Positions 1-6,587 of a DNA stretch of 10,683 nt are shown here, one piece after another. The stretch is taken from assembly GCA_964386435.1 (NCBI GenBank), contig CAYLSV010000110.1, positions 1 through 10,683 of the forward strand, written 5' to 3'. Numbering within the stretch: position 1 is the first letter of the stretch; every line of letters starts with the position of its first letter. A model generated the notes under the pieces. That model was not told the DNA's origin. It did no database searches and saw only the letters and a program-made list of their open reading frames with translations. This DNA comes from CAYLSV01 sp964386435. GTDB lineage: Bacteria; Planctomycetota; Phycisphaerae; Tepidisphaerales; Tepidisphaeraceae. A program made the translations under genes and the position numbers.

Positions 1-1
1 T

Positions 2-109
2 GCCACCACCCGCGGCCGCGCCGACGACGCCTCCGACGCCCCGGCCGCCGCGGCGGTGCTTGATGCCGCCCACGTCCTCACCCTCGCCACCGACGCCGCC
101 GGGGCATGA
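2..109 (+). CDS. C-terminal end of an unidentified protein (5' end outside window)
   Basis: An open frame enters from the left edge and stops at TGA 107-109, giving 35 residues that are Ala/Asp rich and end in ATDAAGA. Nearly every codon ends in G or C, with C strongly preferred, as in the real genes of this window; this is the main reason to read it as coding. It converges on the sulfatase gene, whose stop lies 23 bases further on, which is a normal convergent spacing. The fragment is too short and of too low complexity to assign a family, and no motif is visible. The call of a real gene end is moderate; the function is unknown. Confidence 0.5.
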   Translation, partial: ATTRGRADDASDAPAAAAVLDAAHVLTLATDAAGA

Positions 110-132
110 AATGGTGGGCGCGGTCGGCGTGA

Positions 133-1494
133 TCACGGAGCATCGCCGCCATCGGGAAACGTCAGCGGCGGCTCCGAGGGCTGGCGGCCGGCGCGGGGGT
201 TGCAGTCGGCCCCCGGCGGCAGCGGCACGGCTCCGTGGCGGAGGGGGTCGTCGGTGCGAACCATCCAATCGTCGAGCCGCCGGCGGAGGTCGTCGAGCGT
301 GTCGCGGTGCCGGGCGTCGCCGGCGAGGTTGTGGGCCTCGTTCGGGTCGAGGACCAAATCGAACAATTGCTCCCGCGGCACCTCCGCCTCGTGCCAGCCG
401 GCGTCCATCAGCACGTCCTTCGACACCGACGGATCGACGTTCGGCAGGACGGGCCGGGTCCAATCCGGGTCGAAGTGGCGGATGTACTTCCAGCGGGCGG
501 TGCGGACGCTGCGCTTGGGCTCATATGCCGCGTGGTACGTCACCTCGGCGAAGATCGCCTCGTGCAGCGGCTCGTCCCCGTCGCCGTCGAGCAGCGGTTG
601 CAGCGACCGACCCGCCAGCCCATCGGGTGGCGTGAGACCGGTCGCGTCGCAGAGCGTCGGGAACACGTCCAAATGCTGCACCATCGCGTCGACGACCCGG
701 CCGCCGCGCAGGCTCGGGTGGGGGCCGCGCATCATCAGCATGACGCCGGTGCCGTGGTCGGTGAGGGTGCCCTTCATCTTCGGGAACGCCAGGCCGTGGT
801 CGGTGGTGATCACGACGATCGTGTTCCCCTCGTGCCCGGCGTCGGCCAGCGCCCGCAGCACCTGTCCGATCTGGGCGTCGAGCCGACCGGCCGAGGCGGC
901 GTAGTCGGCGAAGTCGCGGCGGACCTCCGGCGTGTCCGGCAGCGGGGCCGGCGGTCGGACGTGGCGCGGACCGCCCAGCGGCGAGTTGTCGCCGTTGTGC
1001 CATTGGACGTCGCGGCCGTTGGTGCGGTGGGTTTCGAAGAAGCCGACTTCCAGGAAGAACGGTGCGCCGCCCGGCGGCCGGCGGCGCAACCAACCTTCGG
1101 CGGCGTCGGCGGGGGTGCGGGGGCCGGAGGTTTCAAGCACCTCGTCGTAGCCGACAACCTGCTGCGCCGCGTCCCACGGGGCCACATGCTGGATGCCCGC
1201 CTGGACCGACGTGTAGCCGTGCCGTTGGAGGAACCGACTGAGATGCTGGTCGTAGTCGGTGAGCCCGAAGCCGCGGTGGCAGAGGCCGAGCATGCCGACC
1301 TCGTGGGCGTGGCGACCGGTGAGCAGGGCGGCGCGGCTGGGCGAGCAGGTCGGCGCGTTGGCGTGGGCGTTGCGGAACAGCACGCCCTCCTCGGCAAAGC
1401 GCTGCAAATGGGGCGTCGCCACGGCGTGGCCGTAGGGCTGTACGTAGCGGCCCGTGTCGTGGGAGTTGAGGTAGACGATGTTCGGCCGGTTCAT
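133..1494 (-). CDS. Type I (formylglycine) sulfatase, heparan N-sulfatase-like (SGSH/S1_8-like)
   Basis: 453-residue alkaline-phosphatase-fold sulfatase that should remove sulfate esters or N-sulfate from a glycan. The activation motif C50-S-P-S-R54 followed by AALLTG is intact, so Cys50 can be converted to formylglycine by a maturase not in this window. The N-terminal metal site reads NSHDTGR (H12-D13) instead of the common D-D pair, as seen in SGSH-like sulfatases; the second metal site is TTDHG (D232-H233), followed by TDHGTG. A C-terminal LFDLVLDPNEAHNL block (about 377-390) is typical of the family. There is no signal peptide at the ATG and no better upstream start, so the protein looks cytoplasmic unless exported another way; many planctomycete sulfatases are secreted. 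No clear Shine-Dalgarno sequence precedes the ATG. It is divergent from the lacI-type gene and shares a 137-bp control region with it. Family is secure; the exact substrate (sulfated xylan or a glycosaminoglycan-like sugar) is not. Confidence 0.9.
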   Translation of the reverse strand: MNRPNIVYLNSHDTGRYVQPYGHAVATPHLQRFAEEGVLFRNAHANAPTCSPSRAALLTGRHAHEVGMLGLCHRGFGLTDYDQHLSRFLQRHGYTSVQAGIQHVAPWDAAQQVVGYDEVLETSGPRTPADAAEGWLRRRPPGGAPFFLEVGFFETHRTNGRDVQWHNGDNSPLGGPRHVRPPAPLPDTPEVRRDFADYAASAGRLDAQIGQVLRALADAGHEGNTIVVITTDHGLAFPKMKGTLTDHGTGVMLMMRGPHPSLRGGRVVDAMVQHLDVFPTLCDATGLTPPDGLAGRSLQPLLDGDGDEPLHEAIFAEVTYHAAYEPKRSVRTARWKYIRHFDPDWTRPVLPNVDPSVSKDVLMDAGWHEAEVPREQLFDLVLDPNEAHNLAGDARHRDTLDDLRRRLDDWMVRTDDPLRHGAVPLPPGADCNPRAGRQPSEPPLTFPDGGDAP

Positions 1495-1579
1495 GATCGG
1501 GTCGCTCGGGTCGTGGGTGGCGGCGGAGGTTATCCGGCCGCCGGGCCGGGTGGCATCGCGATTTTGTTGTTGACGTGGC

Positions 1580-1608
1580 TTGACGATAAAGCATCTGTGC
1601 TTTACCGT
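1580..1608 (+). promoter_or_regulatory. Possible promoter of the lacI-PEP-CTERM-prepilin-GH10 run
   Basis: A TTGACG hexamer at 1580-1585 matches a sigma-70 -35 box at five of six bases, and 17 bases later there is a weak -10 candidate, TACCGT at 1603-1608. The candidate operator 1587-1604 would fill the spacer, which is a classic arrangement for repression. A second TTGACG lies 10 bases upstream at 1570-1575, but no good -10 follows it. The -10 match is poor (3/6), so the exact promoter is uncertain. Confidence 0.3.
1587..1604. promoter_or_regulatory. Candidate LacI-family operator (18-bp palindrome)
   Basis: TAAAGCA - TCTG - TGCTTTA: two perfect 7-base inverted arms around a 4-base centre, strikingly AT-rich in a GC-rich region. 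It lies in the divergent space between the sulfatase and the LacI-type gene, 17 bases before the latter's ribosome binding site. LacI-family dimers bind palindromes of this size and commonly act on their own promoter. The centre is TCTG, not the CG found in many LacI/PurR sites. Binding by the neighbouring regulator is inferred. Confidence 0.65.
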
Positions 1609-1620
1609 TCAATCAATCTG

Positions 1621-1626
1621 AGGAGG
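1621..1626 (+). promoter_or_regulatory. Strong ribosome binding site deciding a TTG start
   Basis: AGGAGG, a full Shine-Dalgarno core, sits 5 bases before TTG 1632-1634. The next in-frame candidate, GTG at 1641, would be 14 bases away, which is too far. The site therefore favours the unusual TTG start for the LacI-type gene. Confidence 0.7.
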
Positions 1627-1631
1627 TTCGG

Positions 1632-2693
1632 TTGGCACAGGTGACGAGCGGCATCCCACGGCAGGCGGTCTCCGCCGCCACGATCGCCAAGCACTGCGGC
1701 GTCTCGCAGCAGGCGGTGAGCTACGCGATGAACGGTCGCGGCCGGCTGGCCGAGCGGACGCGGGCCCGCATCCTCACCGCCGCCGAGGAGTTGGGCTACC
1801 AACCCAGCGCCGTGGCCCGCAGCATGCGGACCGGCAAGTTCCGCGCGGTGGGGTTGCTCATCGGCTCGTCGACGCCCCGGTTCCTGCCGACCGAGATGGT
1901 CATCGGCATGGAGGCCGCACTGGCCAAGCGGGGCGAGCATTTGATTTTCACCCGCATCCCCGACGAGAAGCTGCTGGCCGAGGGGTTCATGCCGCGGGTG
2001 CTGGAGGAGTCGTCGGTCGACGGCTTGCTGATCCACTACACGCACCACTTCCCCGACCAGATGCGGGAGCTGATCGACCGTTACCGCATCCCGAGCATTT
2101 GGGTCAATACCAAGCTGCCCGACGACTGCATCTACCCGAAAGAGCGCGAGGCCGCCCGCCTCGGCACCGAGCGGCTGATCGAGGCCGGGCACCGCCGGAT
2201 CGGGTTCGTGAACCTCGCCGGCGGCGGCCACTTCAGTGAGACGGACCGCCGGACCGGGTACGAGAAGGCGATGCGTGCCGCCGGGCTCACGCCGCAGGTG
2301 GTCGAGAGCGGGTTGCGGATGCGCGACGTCGACCCCAATGCCGATCCGCGTGCTGGGCTGGCACGGCAAGTACTGTCGCCGAAGAACCGGCCGACGGCGG
2401 TGCTGTGTTACGAGCTGACGTCGGCGCTGCCGATGATGTTCGCGGCGGCGGGCCTCGGGCTGGCGGTGCCACAAGATTTGTCGCTGCTGACCTTCGGCCG
2501 CGGCGAGCCCAACGAACTGGGCCGCCCGCTGTCGTTGTTGAAGGTGCCGATGGACCGCCTGAGCGGTCGCAGCGTCGAGATGATCCAACAGAAAATCGCC
2601 GAGCCGCACGTGCGGCTCAAGGCGGAACAGGTGCCCTACGCACCCCCCACCCCGGCGACCATCACGTCGCCACCCACTTCCCGGAGGAAATGA
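1632..2693 (+). CDS. LacI/GalR-family transcriptional regulator
   Basis: 353-residue sugar-responsive repressor. The N-terminal helix-turn-helix is at about residues 15-36 (TIAKHCGVSQQAVSYAMNG), followed by the family's ARILTAAEELGYQPS helix and the hinge AVARSMRTGK (about 60-69). The rest is a periplasmic-binding-protein-like effector domain, starting with VGLLIGSS and including EAGHRRIGFVNLAG and the late LSLLTFG segment. Length is normal. Two small differences from textbook members: Tyr31 stands where Arg is common in the recognition helix (usual VSRALN), and Met65 occupies the hinge position usually held by the minor-groove Leu. The start is TTG with a strong Shine-Dalgarno sequence. The gene heads a run ending in a secreted GH10 enzyme and is divergent from a sulfatase, so it most likely senses an oligosaccharide released from a xylan-like polymer. 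It probably binds the palindrome 1587-1604. Its stop overlaps the next start as TGATG, implying translational coupling. Confidence 0.95.
   Translation: MAQVTSGIPRQAVSAATIAKHCGVSQQAVSYAMNGRGRLAERTRARILTAAEELGYQPSAVARSMRTGKFRAVGLLIGSSTPRFLPTEMVIGMEAALAKRGEHLIFTRIPDEKLLAEGFMPRVLEESSVDGLLIHYTHHFPDQMRELIDRYRIPSIWVNTKLPDDCIYPKEREAARLGTERLIEAGHRRIGFVNLAGGGHFSETDRRTGYEKAMRAAGLTPQVVESGLRMRDVDPNADPRAGLARQVLSPKNRPTAVLCYELTSALPMMFAAAGLGLAVPQDLSLLTFGRGEPNELGRPLSLLKVPMDRLSGRSVEMIQQKIAEPHVRLKAEQVPYAPPTPATITSPPTSRRK
2683..2687 (+). promoter_or_regulatory. Ribosome binding site inside the end of the LacI-type gene
   Basis: GGAGG lies within the last codons of the regulator. Two adjacent ATGs follow, at 2690 and 2693. 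The spacing is 2 bases to the first and 5 to the second, so the second (2693, overlapping the regulator's TGA by one base) is preferred as the start of the PEP-CTERM gene. Confidence 0.6.
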
Positions 2694-3403
2694 TGAAATC
2701 CAATACTGTCACCTGCCTCGCCGCACTGGCGGCTGTCACTGCCACAGGTGCCGCATCGGCTGCGGTTCTCAACGGCGACTTCGAAAGCGGCCCGATCACC
2801 CCCGGCGACTTCAACGTGACGATTGCCGACGTCGATGAAGGTTGGCACAGCGGCGGAAGCGGCGCCAACGTTCACTTCGACATCGTCGAGTTCCCGGCTG
2901 GCTCGGGCAACAACGTAGGCGCGCTCAATCGCGAAGATCTCAACGGCGTTCGCGGTTTGACGCAGGTCAACACCGATAACAGAGCGACGATCGGCATCAA
3001 CACCTTCACCGCCGATGTCTTCTCCAACGATCTGCCCACGCCGACCGAAAATAGCGATAATAACGCCTTGTCGTTCGTCGTGCTTGGGTCGAACACCAGC
3101 GACTTCGACTTCACTGTCGCCGACACCGACAGCACGATGACCCGCCTGGCGACCATCGTCGCGCCCATCCAAAACGAGGTCGACTTCACCACGTCCGTCA
3201 GTGCCGACATCGACTTCGGCACCGGCTTCGACTTCATCGCTATCCGGGCCATCGCACAATTCCAGCCCGGGCAGGGCAACGCCAACGGCGGCCTTGACTA
3301 CGTCCGCTTCGACAACGTCGACATCACCCCCATTCCCGAGCCCGGCTCGATGCTGGCCGGGACGGCCTTGCTCGGCCTGCTGCTGGGGCGGCGGCGGCGG
3401 TGA
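2693..3403 (+). CDS. PEP-CTERM sorting-domain protein, secreted surface protein
   Basis: 236-residue exported protein. Residues 1-23 form a Sec signal peptide (MKSNTV, then an Ala/Leu core ending GAASA). The mature part opens with AVLNGDFESG, a beginning common in carbohydrate-binding jelly-roll-like domains, and is rich in Asp, Asn, Thr and Ser with alternating beta-strand-like segments. The C-terminus is a textbook PEP-CTERM: P-I-P-E-P at 213-217, a hydrophobic stretch (MLAGTALLGLLLG), and the final RRRR. In this system an exosortase cuts near PEP and the protein goes to the outer surface or extracellular matrix; no exosortase gene is in the window. It is translationally coupled to the LacI-type regulator and lies upstream of the prepilin and GH10 genes, which suggests a role in binding the same polysaccharide. 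That role is inference; the middle of the protein matches no family I can name with confidence. A longer frame upstream (from 2405) lies on top of the regulator and is not real. Confidence 0.88.
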   Translation: MKSNTVTCLAALAAVTATGAASAAVLNGDFESGPITPGDFNVTIADVDEGWHSGGSGANVHFDIVEFPAGSGNNVGALNREDLNGVRGLTQVNTDNRATIGINTFTADVFSNDLPTPTENSDNNALSFVVLGSNTSDFDFTVADTDSTMTRLATIVAPIQNEVDFTTSVSADIDFGTGFDFIAIRAIAQFQPGQGNANGGLDYVRFDNVDITPIPEPGSMLAGTALLGLLLGRRRR

Positions 3404-3414
3404 GTTCCTCCTCC

Positions 3415-3446
3415 GGCGTGCCGACCCTTGATCGGGTCGGTGCGTC
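3415..3446 (+). terminator. Intercistronic hairpin without U-tract (possible attenuator or processing site)
   Basis: CCGACCC (3421-3427) and GGGTCGG (3434-3440) pair perfectly around the loop TTGATC. The stem can be extended outward to 3415/3446 through G-U and G-C pairs, giving about 13 pairs. No run of T follows, so it is not a standard intrinsic terminator. It sits in the 72-bp gap between the PEP-CTERM and prepilin genes and could protect the 3' end of the upstream message or reduce read-through. Confidence 0.4.
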
Positions 3447-3463
3447 CTATTCCGGTTACGCCC

Positions 3464-3469
3464 AAGGAG
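3464..3469 (+). promoter_or_regulatory. Ribosome binding site of the prepilin gene
   Basis: AAGGAG lies 6 bases before ATG 3476. It rules out the longer reading from TTG 3428, which would add 16 residues ahead of a normal prepilin leader. Confidence 0.75.
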
Positions 3470-3475
3470 TTCGTC

Positions 3476-4237
3476 ATGAACCGTCATCGCCCGTTTGTCC
3501 GTGGCTTCACGCTTGTCGAGTTGCTTGTCGTCATCGGCATCATCGCCGTCCTGATCTCGCTCCTGCTGCCGTCGCTGCAGTCGGCGCGGGCCTCGGCCAA
3601 AACGATCGTCTGCCAAAGCACGCTGCGGCAGTTCGGCATTGCCAACGCGATGTACTTGTCGGAGCAGAAAAGTTACTACGTCCCGATCTTTACCGCCGAC
3701 CCGGCAACGCCGGCGAGCAAGGACTGGTGGTACCAGAACAAGCTCTACCGCAACATGATCGGCTTGTCGATCCCCGACAACTCCGGCGGCCGGCACTACA
3801 CGCCGAACTTCATCTGCCCCGACGCCGAGGCCGCGTTCACCGACGACGTCGACGGCAACCCCGCCATTGACCGCACCTACGGCATGAACGAAACCAACCT
3901 CGTCAACCTGCTCAACCTCACCGGCGGGTTCAACACCTGGACGTTCTACGGCCTACGGAACAACCAAGTCCGGAACGGCGCGGAAGTCATCATGATGGCC
4001 GACGGGCTCGACGAGATCATCGCCCGCGGCCAGTCGGCCGACTACACCGGCGAGGGCACCACCGGCATCTTCAAGCAAACCGCCTACCGCCACGGCAGCC
4101 AGACCGACCCGCTCAACGCCGGCCGCGGGACCAACGTGCTGTTCTTCGACCTCCACGTCGCCCCTCGCAAGCGAAGCGAGGTCGACCGCGACCTCGCCGA
4201 GCGCGAGGCGAACCTGAAACTCTGGCGGCTCGACTAA
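3476..4237 (+). CDS. Type IV prepilin-like protein with N-terminal cleavage/methylation motif (large planctomycete pseudopilin type)
   Basis: 253 residues. The short basic leader (MNRHRPFVRG) is followed by the class III signal FTLVELLVVIGIIAVL: Gly10 is the -1 residue of prepilin peptidase cleavage, Phe11 the methylated first residue and Glu15 the conserved +5 Glu. A hydrophobic helix runs to about residue 34. Next comes the CQSTLRQFGIANAMY segment typical of the long planctomycete/lentisphaeral pseudopilins. Near the end, R-H206-G and V-L-F-F-D225-L-H-V form the late His/Asp motif usual in this group (normally DGH; here Leu replaces Gly). At 253 residues it is longer than a classical pilin. 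These proteins are thought to be inner-membrane-anchored or to join pseudopili/type II secretion-like fibres; the exact job is not established. It lies 37 bp upstream of the GH10 gene, so it may help present or secrete that enzyme or bind its polymer. That link is inference. Confidence 0.9.
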   Translation: MNRHRPFVRGFTLVELLVVIGIIAVLISLLLPSLQSARASAKTIVCQSTLRQFGIANAMYLSEQKSYYVPIFTADPATPASKDWWYQNKLYRNMIGLSIPDNSGGRHYTPNFICPDAEAAFTDDVDGNPAIDRTYGMNETNLVNLLNLTGGFNTWTFYGLRNNQVRNGAEVIMMADGLDEIIARGQSADYTGEGTTGIFKQTAYRHGSQTDPLNAGRGTNVLFFDLHVAPRKRSEVDRDLAEREANLKLWRLD

Positions 4238-4274
4238 TTCCGCCCAACTGCGGTCTTCTCACCGGGAACTCACC

Positions 4275-6587
4275 ATGTTCACTCGTCTACTCGCCGGCGT
4301 TGCCGCCTTGGCGTTCGCGCTCACCGTCCACGCCGCCGAGCCGATGGCGGTGGACAATGCCGACTTCTCCGACGGCTTGACCGGCTGGAAAACCCTGGAG
4401 CAGGCCGGCTCGATTGTCGCCGCCGAGGTGGGTGCCGACGGCGCCGCGAGCGGCGTCCGCGTCAACGCCGAAAATGCCGAGAAGATGTGGCATTTGCAAC
4501 TCCGGCAAATGCTCGACGGCGGGCTCGCCGAGGGCGACCGCGTCGTCATCTCATTCCAGGCACGCAGCCCCGAAGGCCTCGCCGTGGCCGTCACGCTGCA
4601 GCAGCACCAGCCGCCGCACCAGACGGCCGTCGCCGGGCGAAAGCAGCTTTCGCCTGAATGGACCCGCCACGAGCACCGGCAAAACGTCCGCCAGACCTTC
4701 GAGCCCGGCTCGCTGCAAGTCGCCTTCAACATGGGCAGCGGCACCGGCACGATCGAACTCACCGACCTGCAGATCGTGGTCGAGAAGGCCACCGCCCAGG
4801 CACCGCCGAAGGCCGCCGACGCGGCACTCGCCGCCGCCGAACTGCCCAACGCCATCGGTGCCTTGCCGGGCAAGGATCACCTGAATCTCGTCGTCGGCCC
4901 CGACGCCGCCACGCTTGTCGGCCCGCAACGCGGCCGGCTCAATGTCGTCGACGTTGCCACCCCGGCCGGCAACACCAAGGCGGTGCGAATGACGACCAAT
5001 CAGCCGACGCCCAAGCCGTGGAACGTCGGAGCGATTTACGCGGTGCAGGGTCCGGTGAAGGCGGGCGACACGCTGCTGGCCGTCTTCTCCGCGCGCGGCG
5101 TCGAGCCGAACCCGCTGGCCAACGCCGTTCGGCTCGGCATGGTGTTCGAGCTGGCCGAGGCACCGAACACCAAGAGCCTCGACTGGGGCATGGGGCTGCC
5201 CGTCTCCGACGAGTGGCAGACGTTCGCCATCCCGTTCGAGAGCCTTGAAACCACCGGGCCGGGCGAGGCCCAGGTCGCCTTCCGCGGCGGCTACGGCGAG
5301 CAGGCCGTCGAGATCGCCGACGTCACGATCATCAACTTCGGCACGAGCGTCGCCCTCGCCGACCTGCCGCGCACGAGGCAACGCTACGGCGGCGACGAGC
5401 CCGACGCCGCTTGGCGACAGGCCGCCGCCGAGCGGATCGAGCAGCACCGCAAAAGCGACTTTACCCTGCGAATCCTCGACGCCAACGGCGACGCCGTGGC
5501 CGATGCGCAGGTCGAGGCCAAGCTCGTCAACCACGTCTTCGCCTTCGGCACCGCGCTCAACCAAAAGGTCTTCCCCGGCGGCACCTTCGGCGACGACGAC
5601 TCGGAGAAGTACCTCGCCAACGCCGAGCAGCTGTTCAACGCCGGCGTTCTGGAGAACGCAATGAAGTGGCCGCTGTTCGTCCTCGACGGCTTCCCCGAGC
5701 GGGCCGACCTCGTCGTCGACTGGATGGCCGACCGTGACTGGTACATCCGCGGCCATACCGTCGTCTGGGCCAATTGGCGGCGCAGCCCGGATTTTGTGCG
5801 GGAACTCAAGGATGACCCCGCCGCCCTGGCCGCCGCCGTGGACGAGCGGATCACGTCGATCATGACCCGCTACCGCGGCCGGGTTGACGCGTGGGACGTC
5901 ATCAACGAGCCGTTCGTTAACCGCGAGATCATGGATGTCCTCGGCGACGAGGTGATGGACCACTGGATGCGCCTGGCCCGCGAAACCGACCCCGACGCCA
6001 AGCTGTTCATCAATGAGAACGGCTTCCTGTCGAACCCGTCGCCCAAGAACCCGCGCTCTGACTACTACCACGATCTGATCGCCGGCATGAAGTCGCGCGG
6101 CGTCCCGGTCGACGGCTTGGGCATGCAGGGCCACTTCACCGGCGAGCTGCCGTCGATGGACCACGTGCTGGCGACGCTCGACCGCTTCGCCGAGGTTGGC
6201 ATTCGCATTGAGCTGACCGAGGTCGACGTCGACGCCGGCGACAAGGAGCTTGAGGCCCGCTTCCTCCGCGACCTGATGACGGTCGCATTCAGCCATGAGT
6301 CGGTGGATGCCTTCATCCTCTGGGGATTTTGGGCCGATCGCCACTGGCGACCGGACGCGGCCCTGCTCAACCGCGACTTCTCCAAACGTCCCACGGCCAC
6401 GGCGTGGCTTGATCTGCTCGACGAATGGACGACCCGCGCCGAGGCCATCACAGACACCGCCGGCACCGCCGACTTCCGGGGCTTCCACGGCGACTACGAG
6501 ATCAAGATCACCGCGAACGGCCGCACGCAGACGCACAACGCCCGGCTCACCGCAGACGACGCCGACGCCCGGATCGTTCTGGACTGA
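4275..6587 (+). CDS. Secreted multidomain GH10 endo-1,4-beta-xylanase-type glycoside hydrolase
   Basis: 770 residues. Residues 1-20 or 21 are a Sec signal peptide (LLAGVAALAFALTVHA). Two beta-rich, carbohydrate-binding-like modules follow, at about 24-172 (NADFSDGLTGWK... start, CBM4/9-like) and about 190-360. A short beta segment (about 395-430, FTLRILDANGDAVADAQVEA) comes before the GH10 barrel. Catalytic landmarks are all visible: K464 in NAMKW, R-G-H494-T-V-V-W, acid/base E545 in WDVINEP, H620 in GMQGH, nucleophile E649 in IELTEVDV, and the late Trp motif LWGFW. The usual second His after GHTLVW is missing (WAN). The C-terminal 50 residues look like a small beta domain (GDYEIKITANG). GH10 enzymes cut internal beta-1,4 xylosidic bonds with retention, so the likely substrate is xylan or a xylan-like polymer. 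It closes the run led by the LacI-type regulator. The Shine-Dalgarno is weak (GGGA 4264-4267). Family is certain; substrate specificity is not. Confidence 0.94.
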   Translation: MFTRLLAGVAALAFALTVHAAEPMAVDNADFSDGLTGWKTLEQAGSIVAAEVGADGAASGVRVNAENAEKMWHLQLRQMLDGGLAEGDRVVISFQARSPEGLAVAVTLQQHQPPHQTAVAGRKQLSPEWTRHEHRQNVRQTFEPGSLQVAFNMGSGTGTIELTDLQIVVEKATAQAPPKAADAALAAAELPNAIGALPGKDHLNLVVGPDAATLVGPQRGRLNVVDVATPAGNTKAVRMTTNQPTPKPWNVGAIYAVQGPVKAGDTLLAVFSARGVEPNPLANAVRLGMVFELAEAPNTKSLDWGMGLPVSDEWQTFAIPFESLETTGPGEAQVAFRGGYGEQAVEIADVTIINFGTSVALADLPRTRQRYGGDEPDAAWRQAAAERIEQHRKSDFTLRILDANGDAVADAQVEAKLVNHVFAFGTALNQKVFPGGTFGDDDSEKYLANAEQLFNAGVLENAMKWPLFVLDGFPERADLVVDWMADRDWYIRGHTVVWANWRRSPDFVRELKDDPAALAAAVDERITSIMTRYRGRVDAWDVINEPFVNREIMDVLGDEVMDHWMRLARETDPDAKLFINENGFLSNPSPKNPRSDYYHDLIAGMKSRGVPVDGLGMQGHFTGELPSMDHVLATLDRFAEVGIRIELTEVDVDAGDKELEARFLRDLMTVAFSHESVDAFILWGFWADRHWRPDAALLNRDFSKRPTATAWLDLLDEWTTRAEAITDTAGTADFRGFHGDYEIKITANGRTQTHNARLTADDADARIVLD

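Noticed and set aside
60..1644. Long plus-strand open frames across the sulfatase gene (60-635, 200-904, 235-1644)
   Set aside because: They lie antisense to a gene with a complete sulfatase motif set; their Arg/Pro/Ser/Ala-rich proteins have no domain and are by-products of high GC.
3428..3475. TTG 3428 as start of the prepilin
   Set aside because: It falls in the hairpin loop and would place 16 residues before a normal basic leader; ATG 3476 has a well-spaced AAGGAG.
1602..3796. Minus-strand open frames of 335 and 386 codons under the LacI-type and PEP-CTERM genes
   Set aside because: Composition is low-complexity and Arg/Gly/Asp/His rich, with no motif; the opposite strand has clear families.
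4240..4253. CCGC...GCGG mini-hairpin between prepilin and GH10 genes
   Set aside because: Only four pairs and a six-base loop; expected by chance in GC-rich DNA.
4551..6536. 661-codon minus-strand open frame under the GH10 gene
   Set aside because: Antisense shadow of a GH10 gene with all catalytic residues visible; the protein has no recognisable domain.
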